Source: Flavobacterium undicola
GTDB taxonomy: Bacteria > Bacteroidota > Bacteroidia > Flavobacteriales > Flavobacteriaceae
DNA: 64,000 bases
Assembly: GCF_009909155.2 (NCBI RefSeq)
Contig: NZ_JAAAPM020000003.1
Span: forward strand, 178,132-242,131
Direction of reading: 5' to 3'
Position 1 is the first letter of the stretch; every line of letters begins with the position of its first letter. Position numbers and translations under genes: made by a program. Below, piece by piece: positions 44,489 through 53,209 of the stretch. The notes under the pieces were generated by a model that searched no databases, was not told where the DNA came from, and saw nothing but the letters and a program-made list of their open reading frames with translations.

Positions 44489-46342
44489 ATGACTCAAAAT
44501 AAAATGACAGCCGATTTGCTATGGCAATTAGGTCGAATAACAGCACTGGGATTATCCAATGACAAAAAAAATATTGTTTACAAAGTAAATACACCTTCGA
44601 TTGAAGAGAACAAACAGAATACTAAATTTTATTTTATTCCAATAGACGGCGGAAACCCATCCGAAATTGAAAACACCGATAGTATTTTAACCAATAAAAA
44701 ACTATCGCCCGATGGCAAATACCTGCTTTCCCATCAAGAAGTGAAATTGCAGAACGTTTTAGGCGAAGATTTCTATCCTGAACTTGAAAAAGCCGAAGTA
44801 CAAATCTATGATTCCTTAAATTACCGTCACTGGGACAAATGGAACGAAGGCAAATTTAACCATGTTTTTTATAAAGAGAATAAAGATGATGCTCCGCAAA
44901 CGGACATTATGGAAAATGAACTTTTTGATTGTCCGCAGAAACCTTTTGGAGCTGATGAAGATTACATTTGGTCACCAGACAGCAAGAGTATTCTTTATGT
45001 ATCCAAGAAAAAATTTGGGACTGAATATGCCATTTCTACCAATAGCAATATTTTTCAGTACGAATTAGAAACTGCAAAAACCACTAATCTTACCGAAGAA
45101 AATGTGGGTTATGATGTTGCTCCACAATTTTCAAATTCGGGAATTTTGGCTTGGTTGCAAATGCAACACGACGGTTATGAAGCCGACAAAAACGACATTA
45201 TTGTTCTTTTCCAAGGAATAAAGTTTAACCTAACTGCCCATTGGGACGGAACTGTGGATAGTTTTCTTTGGAGTGAAGACAGCCAAAAAATATATTTTAT
45301 CGCACCAATTGATGGCACCAAACAGCTATTTGAAGTTCATTTTCCCGGACTTACAAAGATGCAGCCTCTGGTACAACAAATTACAAATGGCTATTTTGAT
45401 ATTACAAATTTGATTGGTTTTAATGATACAAAAATCATAGTAACAAGAGAAGATACTAACCATGCTGCAGAAATTTTTTCTTATGATTTAGTTGAAAAAC
45501 ATTGGCAACAATTAACCAATATCAATTCTGAAATCTATCAATCTTTAGCTTTAAGCAACGCCGAAAAAAGATATGTAACCACCACCGATGGCAAAAAAAT
45601 GCTGGTTTGGGTTATTTTTCCACCTAATTTTGATTCTTCAAAAAAATACCCCACCTTATTATACTGCCAAGGTGGTCCACAAAGTGCATTGAGTCAGTTT
45701 TATTCTTATAGATGGAATTTCCAATTAATGGCTGCCAATGATTACATTATTGTAGCACCTAATCGTCGTGGAATGCCAGGTCATGGAGTGGAATGGAACG
45801 AACAAATCAGCAAAGATTGGGGCGGACAAGTGATGGACGATTATCTTTCTGCTATTGATAATATATCTCAGGAAAGTTATGTAGACACCAATCGTTTGGG
45901 CTGTATTGGCGCTAGCTATGGCGGTTATTCGGTGTATTATTTAGCTGGAATTCACAATAATCGTTTTAAAACTTTTATTGCACATGATGGTGTTTTCAAC
46001 ACACAAAGTATGTTTGGAACTACCGAAGAAGTGTTTTTCAACAACTGGGATTTTGGCGGTGGGTATTGGGAAAAAGACAATGCCGTTGCGCAAAAAGCAT
46101 ATACTCAATTCAACCCGATGAATTTTGTAGAAAAGTGGAATACCCCCATCTTAATTATCCAAGGTGGAAAAGATTTTCGGGTACCCATCGGTCAGGCACA
46201 AGAAGCTTTTCAAGCGGCTCAACTGCGCGGAATTAAAAGTCGTTTTCTCTATTTTCCAGAAGAAAATCATTGGGTATTGCAAGCTCAAAATGCACAAGTA
46301 TGGCAAAGAGAGTTTTTTAAATGGTTGAAGGAAACGGTATAA
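44489..46342 (+). CDS. S9-family serine peptidase
   Basis: A 617-aa alpha/beta-hydrolase peptidase of the prolyl-oligopeptidase/acylaminoacyl-peptidase type. An N-terminal beta-propeller (~20-365; WD-like DEDYIWSPDSKSILYVS) is followed by the hydrolase domain. The catalytic triad is Ser476 (GASYGGYS), Asp562 (GGKDFRVP) and His594 (PEENHWV). I see no signal peptide, so it may be cytoplasmic, where it would clip small peptides. It is transcribed alone, with its end next to the terminator of accC. Confidence 0.92.
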   Translation: MTQNKMTADLLWQLGRITALGLSNDKKNIVYKVNTPSIEENKQNTKFYFIPIDGGNPSEIENTDSILTNKKLSPDGKYLLSHQEVKLQNVLGEDFYPELEKAEVQIYDSLNYRHWDKWNEGKFNHVFYKENKDDAPQTDIMENELFDCPQKPFGADEDYIWSPDSKSILYVSKKKFGTEYAISTNSNIFQYELETAKTTNLTEENVGYDVAPQFSNSGILAWLQMQHDGYEADKNDIIVLFQGIKFNLTAHWDGTVDSFLWSEDSQKIYFIAPIDGTKQLFEVHFPGLTKMQPLVQQITNGYFDITNLIGFNDTKIIVTREDTNHAAEIFSYDLVEKHWQQLTNINSEIYQSLALSNAEKRYVTTTDGKKMLVWVIFPPNFDSSKKYPTLLYCQGGPQSALSQFYSYRWNFQLMAANDYIIVAPNRRGMPGHGVEWNEQISKDWGGQVMDDYLSAIDNISQESYVDTNRLGCIGASYGGYSVYYLAGIHNNRFKTFIAHDGVFNTQSMFGTTEEVFFNNWDFGGGYWEKDNAVAQKAYTQFNPMNFVEKWNTPILIIQGGKDFRVPIGQAQEAFQAAQLRGIKSRFLYFPEENHWVLQAQNAQVWQREFFKWLKETV

Positions 46343-46361
46343 TCCCAAACCAAATAGAAAC

Positions 46362-46390
46362 AAAAAAAACCTCACTTTTCAGTGAGGTTT
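46362..46390 (-). terminator. Terminator of the accB-accC unit
   Basis: Minus-strand reading: a 10-bp stem AAACCTCACT / AGTGAGGTTT with a 4-nt loop, followed by a run of T. It lies 18 nt beyond the accC stop, and is also within 50 nt of the convergent S9 peptidase stop. Confidence 0.85.
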
Positions 46391-46407
46391 GAATTAAATA
46401 TAAACTT

Positions 46408-47754
46408 TTATTCTGGTTCGTTCATTTTGAAAGTATCCATAAAAGCAGTCGTATAATCACCCGCTATATAACGAGGATCATCCATTAATTGTCTGTGGAA
46501 AGGGATTGTTGTTTTAATTCCTTCAATTACAAATTCGTCTAATGCTCTTCTCATTTTACTAATTGCTTCTTCGCGAGATTGAGCAGTAGTAATCAATTTA
46601 GCAATCATCGAATCGTAATTTGGTGGAATAGTATAGCCCGAATACACGTGAGTATCTAAACGTACACCATGACCACCTGGCATGTGTAATGTAGTAATTT
46701 TTCCTGGCGAAGGTCTAAAATCATTATAAGGATCTTCGGCATTGATACGACATTCGATAGCGTGTAATTGTGGTAAATAGTTTTTTCCTGAAATTGGAAT
46801 TCCAGCTGCTACCATAATTTGCTCACGAATTAAATCGTAATCAATAACCTGCTCTGTAATAGGATGTTCAACTTGGATACGCGTATTCATTTCCATAAAA
46901 TAGAAATTACGGTGTTTGTCCACTAAAAACTCAACCGTTCCAGCACCTTCATATTTAATATATTCGGCTGCTTTTACTGCTGCTTCACCCATTTTCTGAC
47001 GTAATTCGTCAGTCATAAATGGCGAAGGAGTTTCTTCAGTTAATTTTTGATGACGTCTTTGTACTGAGCAGTCTCTTTCAGAAAGATGACAAGCTTTTCC
47101 GTAAGCATCACCTACTACTTGGATTTCGATATGACGTGGTTCCTCAATTAATTTTTCAAGATACATACCATCATTACCAAAAGCAGCAGCTGACTCTTGA
47201 CGAGCACCTTCCCAAGCTTTTAGCAAATCTTCTTCTTTCCAAACAGCACGCATTCCTTTACCTCCACCACCAGCGGTAGCTTTTAACATTACAGGAAAAC
47301 CGAATTCTCTAGAAAGTTCTAAAGCTTGTTCATAAGATTCTAGAATCCCAACTGAACCGGGAACACAAGGAACACCCGCTTCAATCATAGTTGATTTTGC
47401 AGAAGCTTTATCTCCCATTCTGTCAATCATTTCAGGTGCAGCTCCAATGAACTTTATACCGTGTTCTTGACAGATTTTTGAAAATTTAGAATTTTCAGAA
47501 AGGAATCCGTATCCTGGATGAATTGCGTCAGCATTTGTAATTTCGGCTGCAGCAATAATATTTGACATTTTCAAATAAGAAAGGTTACTTGGCGCAGGTC
47601 CGATACAAACAGCTTCATCAGCAAACTTTACGTGTAAACTTTCTGCATCGGCAGTAGAATAAACTGCTACTGTCTTAATGCCCATTTCTTTACAAGTTCT
47701 AATTACACGAAGTGCAATTTCCCCCCTATTTGCAATTAATATTTTTTTAAACAT
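46408..47754 (-). CDS. accC: Acetyl-CoA carboxylase, biotin carboxylase subunit
   Basis: A 448-aa subunit that carboxylates the biotin on AccB with ATP and bicarbonate, the first step to malonyl-CoA. Typical features are [17 protein letters not shown] at the start, [10 protein letters not shown], the glycine-rich ATP lid [14 protein letters not shown], the metal/ATP motif [15 protein letters not shown] and ECRINAEDP. It lies 91 bp after accB; the gap holds a CTTCTAA heptamer array. Length is standard. Confidence 0.97.
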   Translation of the reverse strand: MFKKILIANRGEIALRVIRTCKEMGIKTVAVYSTADAESLHVKFADEAVCIGPAPSNLSYLKMSNIIAAAEITNADAIHPGYGFLSENSKFSKICQEHGIKFIGAAPEMIDRMGDKASAKSTMIEAGVPCVPGSVGILESYEQALELSREFGFPVMLKATAGGGGKGMRAVWKEEDLLKAWEGARQESAAAFGNDGMYLEKLIEEPRHIEIQVVGDAYGKACHLSERDCSVQRRHQKLTEETPSPFMTDELRQKMGEAAVKAAEYIKYEGAGTVEFLVDKHRNFYFMEMNTRIQVEHPITEQVIDYDLIREQIMVAAGIPISGKNYLPQLHAIECRINAEDPYNDFRPSPGKITTLHMPGGHGVRLDTHVYSGYTIPPNYDSMIAKLITTAQSREEAISKMRRALDEFVIEGIKTTIPFHRQLMDDPRYIAGDYTTAFMDTFKMNEPE

Positions 47755-47813
47755 ATTTTTTAAATTAGATAATTAGACAAGGTGTCAATTAGACAATTAA
47801 AAAGAAAGAAAAA

Positions 47814-47841
47814 CTTCTAACTCCTAACTTCTAACTTCTAA
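47814..47841. repeat. CTTCTAA heptamer array
   Basis: Four tandem 7-mers (CTTCTAA, CTCCTAA, CTTCTAA, CTTCTAA) in the accB-accC gap, followed by CTTTTT. The reverse complement TTAGAAG also forms the core of the tandem repeat at 10458-10493. Confidence 0.75.
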
Positions 47842-47845
47842 CTTT

Positions 47846-48325
47846 TTATGATGGATCTACTAAGAATAATGGTTGATCAAATTCAACTGGTGACATATCA
47901 TCAACTAATATTTTAACGATTTTTCCAGAAATTTCAGATTCAATTTCGTTAAATAATTTCATTGCTTCAACAACACAAAGTACATCTCCTTTAGAAATAG
48001 TAGTACCTACTTCAACAAACATTGGTTTGTCTGGAGAAGGTTTTCTATAGAAAGTACCAATCATTGGCGATTTTATAGTAATGAATTTTGAGTCCTCAAC
48101 TACTGGTGCTGCTGCAACTGGTGTAGCTGCTGCAACTGGAGCCGCTGCTATAATTTGTTGTGCTGGTGCTTGAGCTGGCATTTGTTGCACATAAGTTGGC
48201 TCTGGAGCACTGCTTTCCAAGGTTGTTCTAATGGTAATTTTAACATCATCCATTTCTAACTTTACCTCGGCAACACCAGAATTGGATACAAATTTGATTA
48301 GGTTCTGAATTTCTTTTAAATCCAT
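47846..48325 (-). CDS. accB: Acetyl-CoA carboxylase biotin carboxyl carrier protein
   Basis: A 159-aa carrier. The N-terminal ~50 residues are a helical/strand region, then an Ala/Pro/Val-rich linker (~50-85) is followed by a biotinyl domain with the biotin site in VEAMKLFNEIES and the usual ITIKSPMIGTFYRKPSP beginning. The site reads AMKL rather than AMKM, common in Bacteroidota. It is 24 bp after fabH. Confidence 0.96.
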   Translation of the reverse strand: MDLKEIQNLIKFVSNSGVAEVKLEMDDVKITIRTTLESSAPEPTYVQQMPAQAPAQQIIAAAPVAAATPVAAAPVVEDSKFITIKSPMIGTFYRKPSPDKPMFVEVGTTISKGDVLCVVEAMKLFNEIESEISGKIVKILVDDMSPVEFDQPLFLVDPS

Positions 48326-48349
48326 AATATTTGTGATTTTAGTTTAAAT

Positions 48350-49348
48350 TTATTTTTTGTTGTATGCCCATTTTAGATAAATAGACCCCCAAGTGAATCC
48401 TCCTCCAAATGCAGCAAAAATAATAGTATCTCCTTTTTTAAACAAATGTTCAAAATCATTTAAAACTAGAGGCAAGGTTGCTGATGTGGTATTTCCATAT
48501 CTTTCAATATTCATTAGAACCTTAGATTCCTCTAAATTCATTCGGCTTGCAGTAGCATCAATGATACGCTTATTTGCCTGATGAGGAACTAAATAGTTAA
48601 TATCTTCGTTAGTCAGATTGTTCCTTTTAAGGATTTGCTCACTTGCATCAGCCATATTGGTTACAGCATACTTAAATACTGTTTTCCCATCTTGTCTAAT
48701 ATTGTGTCTTTTTTCCTCTACAGTCTGAATAGTTGTAGGATGAAGTGATCCTCCAGCATCAATTTTCAAGAAATCACGACCTATACCATCGCTTCTTAAA
48801 TATTCATCCTGCAATCCTAAACCTTCAAAATTAGGTTCGAATAAAACTGCTCCTGCACCATCTCCAAAAATGATACATGTAGTTCTATCAGTATAATCAA
48901 CAATAGATGACATTTTATCGGCACCTATTAATAATACTTTTTTATATCTTCCTGATTCAATGTATGCTGCTGCTGTAGACATTCCGTATAAAAAACTGGA
49001 ACAAGCGGCTTGTAAATCGTAAGCAAAGGCATTTGTAGCACCTATTTGGGTTGCAACATAAGCTCCTGTTGCTGAAACTTGCATATCTGGTGTGGCTGTT
49101 GCCATTAAAACCAAATCAATTTCTAAGGGATTTAAATTGGCTTTAGCGATTAAATCTTCAGCTGCTTTTATTGCTAAATAAGAGGTTCCTTTATCAGCAT
49201 CTTTCAAAATCCTTCTTTCTTTTATTCCTGTACGCGAAGTAATCCATTCGTCGTTTGTGTCCACCATTGTTTCAAGAACCTGGTTTGAAAGCACAAAATC
49301 TGGAACATAAGCTCCAACTGCAGTAATTGCGGCCGTAATTTTATTCAT
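48350..49348 (-). CDS. fabH: 3-oxoacyl-ACP synthase III
   Basis: A 332-aa thiolase-fold enzyme that condenses acyl-CoA with malonyl-ACP to start fatty acid synthesis. The catalytic triad is Cys116 (QAACSSFLYG), His in VPHQANKRIID and Asn in RYGNTTSATLP. Substrate-site features such as EWITSRTGIKERR are present. It is the first gene of fabH-accB-accC, separated from rpmF by a terminator, so it has its own promoter somewhere in 49349-49474 (no clear TANNTTTG seen). Confidence 0.96.
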   Translation of the reverse strand: MNKITAAITAVGAYVPDFVLSNQVLETMVDTNDEWITSRTGIKERRILKDADKGTSYLAIKAAEDLIAKANLNPLEIDLVLMATATPDMQVSATGAYVATQIGATNAFAYDLQAACSSFLYGMSTAAAYIESGRYKKVLLIGADKMSSIVDYTDRTTCIIFGDGAGAVLFEPNFEGLGLQDEYLRSDGIGRDFLKIDAGGSLHPTTIQTVEEKRHNIRQDGKTVFKYAVTNMADASEQILKRNNLTNEDINYLVPHQANKRIIDATASRMNLEESKVLMNIERYGNTTSATLPLVLNDFEHLFKKGDTIIFAAFGGGFTWGSIYLKWAYNKK

Positions 49349-49474
49349 TTTATTCGAATATTTTCCCTTTTATATCGACACAAAAGGAAACGTTTAAAAA
49401 GGGGTTAAAAATACAAAAAAAATCTAAACCCTTTATCTTTAAAAACTTCTTATTTAGCAGAAATTACAAACAAC

Positions 49475-49501
49475 AAAAAACTCTCACATACTGTGAGAGT
49501 T
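49475..49501 (-). terminator. Terminator after rpmF
   Basis: A stem AACTCTCACA / TGTGAGAGTT with a 3-nt loop and a T-run on the minus strand, 24 nt past the rpmF stop. It separates DUF177-rpmF from fabH-accB-accC. Confidence 0.85.
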
Positions 49502-49524
49502 CTCGTATTATCTATAAAAACGTA

Positions 49525-49722
49525 TTATGCGAAAGTAGCTTCTGACTTATCAATAACCACTTGTCCTCTATAGTACATTTTCCCTTCATGCCAGTAAGCT
49601 CTGTGGTACAAATGCGCCTCTCCTGTAATAGGACAAGTAGCGATTTGTGCTACTGTAGCTTTATAATGTGTTCTTCTCTTATCTCTTCTTGTTTTCGAGA
49701 TTTTTCTTTTAGGATGTGCCAT
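49525..49722 (-). CDS. rpmF: 50S ribosomal protein L32
   Basis: A 65-aa ribosomal protein. [19 protein letters not shown] is the classic L32 start. The usual zinc Cys pairs are reduced: only one Cys ([13 protein letters not shown]) is visible, as in the zinc-independent form. It lies 9 bp after the DUF177 gene in the conserved yceD-rpmF arrangement. Confidence 0.97.
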   Translation of the reverse strand: MAHPKRKISKTRRDKRRTHYKATVAQIATCPITGEAHLYHRAYWHEGKMYYRGQVVIDKSEATFA

Positions 49723-49731
49723 TTTACTATA

Positions 49732-50274
49732 TTATTTATCCGTTAATAGTTGCTTTAATTTGTCCCAACGCGGGTCTATATTCTCTTCTTTATTCTCTTT
49801 TTCATCTACTTCTTTGACTTGCAATTCATTCAGTTTATCTAAAACTTCCGTCTTTAAACTTCCGTCTTTAACCCCTGGATGAACTCGTTTTAAAGGCACC
49901 GAAAGCGCAATCATCTCATAAATATATTGTATTATATCTATTTCAAATTCGCCGAAAGGCAAAATCAATAACTCTTCGTTATCATTATTAAACACTTCCC
50001 CAAAACGAACTATCAATTTCATTTTACCTTTAATTGGCAAATCGAAATCCTCACCCGTCAAGTCGCAAGGAACATTAACCGTCCCTTTGTGCTTAAACTC
50101 TAACTCAAGCATATTGCTTTTCTTATCTAAAACTACAGTCACTTTGATATCCGAATTTTGAAATTCGTCATACTCAAAGTTCTCAAAGAACGCATTATTT
50201 ATTTGATACTCAAAATGATGTTTTCCCAGCTTTAACCCTACGAAAGGAATTAAAAATTCTTTTGTCCTATTCAT
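49732..50274 (-). CDS. DUF177 (YceD) protein
   Basis: A 180-aa cytoplasmic protein of the YceD/DUF177 family, linked to 23S rRNA accumulation and almost always upstream of rpmF. Family features are the central VPCDLTGEDFDLPIKGKMKL (the usual CxRC-like pattern here has one Cys) and the C-terminal VDPRW-type IDPRWDKLKQLL. ATG 50274 is chosen because the promoter at 50308-50335 lies over the longer frame's start at 50310. Confidence 0.9.
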   Translation of the reverse strand: MNRTKEFLIPFVGLKLGKHHFEYQINNAFFENFEYDEFQNSDIKVTVVLDKKSNMLELEFKHKGTVNVPCDLTGEDFDLPIKGKMKLIVRFGEVFNNDNEELLILPFGEFEIDIIQYIYEMIALSVPLKRVHPGVKDGSLKTEVLDKLNELQVKEVDEKENKEENIDPRWDKLKQLLTDK

Positions 50275-50307
50275 TTCAACAAAATTTTGCCCGTAACTTC
50301 GGGAGTG

Positions 50308-50335
50308 CAAAGATATAAAATTATTATAAAACCAA
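50308..50335 (-). promoter_or_regulatory. Promoter of DUF177-rpmF
   Basis: Minus strand: TTG (50333-50335), 17-nt spacer, TATCTTTG (50308-50315). This matches the Bacteroidota consensus, 34 nt before the chosen ATG. Confidence 0.75.
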
Positions 50336-50364
50336 TAACGTTATTAATCTTTTTTTATTTACAT

Positions 50365-51408
50365 TTATTTTTCTCTAACTTTTAGCGGCTTTTCGGTCAT
50401 TTCATCATACTGAATCCTTGAACGATAGACATCTATAGCCAAATATACCGCTTCTTTAAACGAATTAAAATCCGCAATTCCTTTACCCGCAATATCGTAA
50501 GCCGTACCGTGATCTGGCGAAGTTCTCACCTTATTCAAACCAGCTGTAAAATTAACTCCTTTCCCAAAAGACAAGGTTTTAAAAGGCACCAATCCCTGAT
50601 CATGATAAGTCGCAATAACAGCATCAAATTTTTCATAATGTCCGCTTCCAAAAAATCCATCAGCAGCAAATGGCCCAAAAACCATTGTTCCTTTATCAAA
50701 TATTTTTTTCAAAACCGGTTTTATCAACTCCTCATCTTCTTTTCCTATAACCCCTCCATCACCACAATGCGGATTCAATCCTAAAACAGCAATTTTTGGA
50801 TTTCTTATACTAAAATCACGAACTAGAGAACGTTTTACTGTTTCTATTTTCTTAACAATCAAATCTTCCGTCAATCGAGAAGCCACTTCATTAATAGGCA
50901 CATGATCCGTCAACAAACCTACTCGCAAACTGTCCTGCACCATAAACATCAAAGCATCACCTTCTAATTCCTGATCTAAATAATCTGTATGCCCAGGAAA
51001 TTTAAAATCTTCCGACTGTATATTGTATTTATTTATTGGCGCCGTCACTAAAACATCCACCAATCCTTCTTTCAAAGCTTTTGTAGCAGCAACAAAAGAC
51101 TTAATAGCATACTCCCCTACCTTGTCATCATTTACACCCAGATTCAAATCAACACCTTCTTTCCACACATTCAACACATTGATCTTTCCAATAATAACTT
51201 GGTCTATTTTATCTATACCATGAAGAACAACTGCCGAATCTAAATTTCTTTTTATGAAAGACAAAATCTTTACATTAGCAAAAATAACTGGCGTACACAG
51301 CTCTAACATTCGAGGATCTTCGAATGTCTTTAGAATAACCTCGCTTCCAATACCATTTAAATCTCCAATAGAAATTCCAACGATAATATTTTCTGCTTTT
51401 TTAATCAT
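50365..51408 (-). CDS. pdxA: 4-hydroxythreonine-4-phosphate dehydrogenase
   Basis: A 347-aa NAD-dependent dehydrogenase of the DXP-dependent pyridoxal phosphate pathway. Metal-binding His residues lie in KFPGHTDYLDQEL, ATYHDQGLVPFKTL and TSPDHGTAYDIAG. The beginning ISIGDLNGIGSEVILKTF is the family signature. ATG 51408 is used; a GTG at 51414 would add two residues. It is divergent from ribE across 56 bp. Confidence 0.95.
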   Translation of the reverse strand: MIKKAENIIVGISIGDLNGIGSEVILKTFEDPRMLELCTPVIFANVKILSFIKRNLDSAVVLHGIDKIDQVIIGKINVLNVWKEGVDLNLGVNDDKVGEYAIKSFVAATKALKEGLVDVLVTAPINKYNIQSEDFKFPGHTDYLDQELEGDALMFMVQDSLRVGLLTDHVPINEVASRLTEDLIVKKIETVKRSLVRDFSIRNPKIAVLGLNPHCGDGGVIGKEDEELIKPVLKKIFDKGTMVFGPFAADGFFGSGHYEKFDAVIATYHDQGLVPFKTLSFGKGVNFTAGLNKVRTSPDHGTAYDIAGKGIADFNSFKEAVYLAIDVYRSRIQYDEMTEKPLKVREK

Positions 51409-51440
51409 ATCCACAAGTTTTTATTGCTAATTTTGAAGTG

Positions 51441-51448
51441 CAAATTTA
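51441..51448 (-). promoter_or_regulatory. -7 box for pdxA
   Basis: Minus-strand TAAATTTG, 33 nt upstream of the pdxA ATG. The nearest TTG is only 11 nt away, so the -33 element is uncertain. Confidence 0.45.
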
Positions 51449-51464
51449 GTAAAATAAAACAAGA

Positions 51465-52055
51465 ATGTTTACAGGAATCATAGAAACCCTTGGAACCATC
51501 CAAGAAATAAAAAAAGAAAAAGACAATATCCATATAACGGTCAACTCTTCGATTACAAGCGAACTCAAAATAGACCAAAGTGTAGCACATAACGGAATTT
51601 GCTTAACCGTAGTAGCTATAAATGACACCACATACACTGTAACCGCTATTGACGAGACCATAAAAAAAACAAATTTAGGAGAATGGCAAGAAAAAGACCT
51701 AGTTAATCTAGAAAGAGCCATGAAATTAGGAGACCGTTTAGACGGTCATATTGTTCAAGGCCACGTTGACCAAATAGGAACCTGTATCGCAATCTCAGAA
51801 ACTAACGGAAGTTGGCTTTACACCTTTGAATACGATGACAAACTAAACAACCTAACTATCGAAAAAGGATCTATAACTATAAACGGAGTAAGCCTAACCG
51901 TGGTAAACTCTAAGAAAAATCAATTTAGCGTAGCGATTATCCCCTACACTCACGAACACACTAATTTTAAAAATTTTAAAATAGGGTCAAAAATTAATCT
52001 AGAATTTGATGTTATCGGCAAATACGTTTCTAAGCTATATGCTAACAAAATTTAA
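51465..52055 (+). CDS. ribE: Riboflavin synthase alpha chain
   Basis: A 196-aa enzyme that dismutates two 6,7-dimethyl-8-ribityllumazines to riboflavin. Two lumazine-binding repeats are visible. The N-terminal one has MFTGIIETLG and VAHNGICLTVVAI; the second has LDGHIVQGHVDQIGTC and ITINGVSLTVVNS. No FMN riboswitch-like sequence is seen in the 56-bp divergent gap with pdxA. A hairpin terminator follows. Confidence 0.96.
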   Translation: MFTGIIETLGTIQEIKKEKDNIHITVNSSITSELKIDQSVAHNGICLTVVAINDTTYTVTAIDETIKKTNLGEWQEKDLVNLERAMKLGDRLDGHIVQGHVDQIGTCIAISETNGSWLYTFEYDDKLNNLTIEKGSITINGVSLTVVNSKKNQFSVAIIPYTHEHTNFKNFKIGSKINLEFDVIGKYVSKLYANKI

Positions 52056-52063
52056 AAACAAAA

Positions 52064-52096
52064 GAAACGCCCGATTATATCGAGTGTTTCTTTTTT
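52064..52096 (+). terminator. Terminator of ribE
   Basis: A stem GAAACGCCCGA / TCGAGTGTTTC (one mismatch, one G-T pair) followed by seven T residues. The stop codon of the convergent PID-CTERM-like gene (52075-52077) is inside it, so both genes end here. Confidence 0.8.
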
Positions 52097-52287
52097 AACA
52101 TATAAATTTTATAAAAACCCAACAACAAGGCAGCACCAAACAATATTACAAGCCAACCATCTATTGGAAATTCAGGAGGAGGATCTACAGGAAAAGGAGG
52201 ATCAACAGGAGGATCCGCTAAAACCACAAAACCTCCCACAAAGAAGAAAAAAACACAATAACTATATTTATTTAATATTTTTCTCAT
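52075..52287 (-). CDS. Small PID-CTERM-like membrane protein
   Basis: A 70-aa protein: signal peptide (1-25, YCVFFFFVGGFVVLA), a Pro-rich linker (DPPVDPPFPVDPPPEF), then FPIDGWLVILFGAALLLGFY and a basic KKKHS tail. The P-I-D, hydrophobic stretch and basic end fit the PID-CTERM sorting-type proteins known from Flavobacteriia, where most of the mature protein is the tail itself. It is single-copy here, with no partner protease or sortase in view. Function unknown. Confidence 0.75.
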   Translation of the reverse strand: MRKILNKYSYCVFFFFVGGFVVLADPPVDPPFPVDPPPEFPIDGWLVILFGAALLLGFYKIYMLKKKHSI

Positions 52288-52402
52288 AAATTAAAAGAAA
52301 CCTCATTTAAAAACAACTTAATTGATACCAACTTAAAACATCAAATTAGCACAAACCAAACATCAAAAGAACAAAGGTATACCATTTAGATGAATTTCAC
52401 AC

Positions 52403-52441
52403 AAAAGAAAAACCCTTTAAAACGTTAATTTTAAAGGGTTT
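52403..52441 (-). terminator. Terminator after tRNA-Met
   Basis: A 13-bp perfect stem AAACCCTTTAAAA / TTTTAAAGGGTTT with a 6-nt loop and a T-rich tail on the minus strand, 11 nt past the tRNA end. Confidence 0.85.
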
Positions 52442-52451
52442 TCGTCGATTG

Positions 52452-52525
52452 TGGTCCCACCTGGGCTCGAACCAGGGACCACCTGATTATGAGTCAGGTG
52501 CTCTAACCAGCTGAGCTATAGGACC
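52452..52525 (-). tRNA. tRNA-Met(CAT) (or Ile2)
   Basis: A 74-nt cloverleaf: acceptor GGTCCTA/TGGGACC, D-arm GCTC..GAGC, anticodon stem CCTGA/TCAGG with loop CTCATAA (anticodon CAT), T-arm CCTGG-TTCGAGC-CCAGG, discriminator A. It is not the initiator type, since position 1 pairs with 72. An elongator Met and a lysidine-modified Ile2 tRNA cannot be told apart safely by eye. Confidence 0.9.
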
Positions 52526-52665
52526 AGTTAAGAGGCTGCAATATTACCACTATTTTTTGGTTGTTCCAAATTTTTTTACTTAGTTTTCAAACCATCATTC
52601 ATATTGAAAAAATTAGCGACAGAAACCTACTGATTACTAACACCATAAAGCTCCAACAAAATAAG

Positions 52666-53064
52666 CTAAATACTTTGACATAATTCAATCAAAACACCAT
52701 TAGTACTTTTAGGATGCAAAAAAACAACCAACTTATTATCGGCTCCTTTTTTAGGAATCTCATTCAAAACAAAAAAACCTTCTTTTTTTAATCTTTGAAC
52801 CTCTTCCTGAATATTTTCAACCTCAAACGCAATATGATGGATTCCTTCTCCTTTTTTTTCTAAAAATTTAGCAATTGGACTTTCAGAATTAGTTGCTGCC
52901 AAAAGTTCAATTTTACTGGTATCACTTCTAAAAAAAGAAGTCAAAGCACCTTCACTTTCTACTTCTTCCTGTTTATAAGACGGAACACCCAATAATTTTT
53001 CGAACAAAGTATTTGATGCAACAATATCTTTTACCGCAATTCCTATATGATCAATCTTTTTCAT
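52666..53064 (-). CDS. mce: Methylmalonyl-CoA epimerase
   Basis: A 132-aa VOC-fold epimerase that interconverts the (2S) and (2R) forms of methylmalonyl-CoA in propionate and branched-chain metabolism. Metal ligands sit in KKIDHIGIAVKD (His) and EGIHHIAFEVEN (His), with Glu in VLIELCQ at the end. ATG 53064 gives the family's usual start; the longer frame (to 53091) adds an unlikely leader. It is monocistronic as far as I can see. Confidence 0.92.
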   Translation of the reverse strand: MKKIDHIGIAVKDIVASNTLFEKLLGVPSYKQEEVESEGALTSFFRSDTSKIELLAATNSESPIAKFLEKKGEGIHHIAFEVENIQEEVQRLKKEGFFVLNEIPKKGADNKLVVFLHPKSTNGVLIELCQSI

Positions 53065-53209
53065 CCCATTTCTAAATTTTAAACACAACAAAGCACAAAA
53101 CTATTTCTAAAGATAAATATTCTACGTCTTTACAACCTTAATAATTCCATAAAAAGTTTTAATTCCAGTAATTATAATCGTTATTTTGTACTTCTAAATT
53201 TTAAATTAC

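Noticed and set aside
47814..47841. CRISPR-like array
   Set aside because: Seven-base units without spacers; this is a tandem repeat. No CRISPR array or cas gene is seen in the window.
51409..51464. FMN riboswitch before ribE
   Set aside because: The divergent gap is only 56 bp, too short for the RFN fold, and lacks its conserved blocks.
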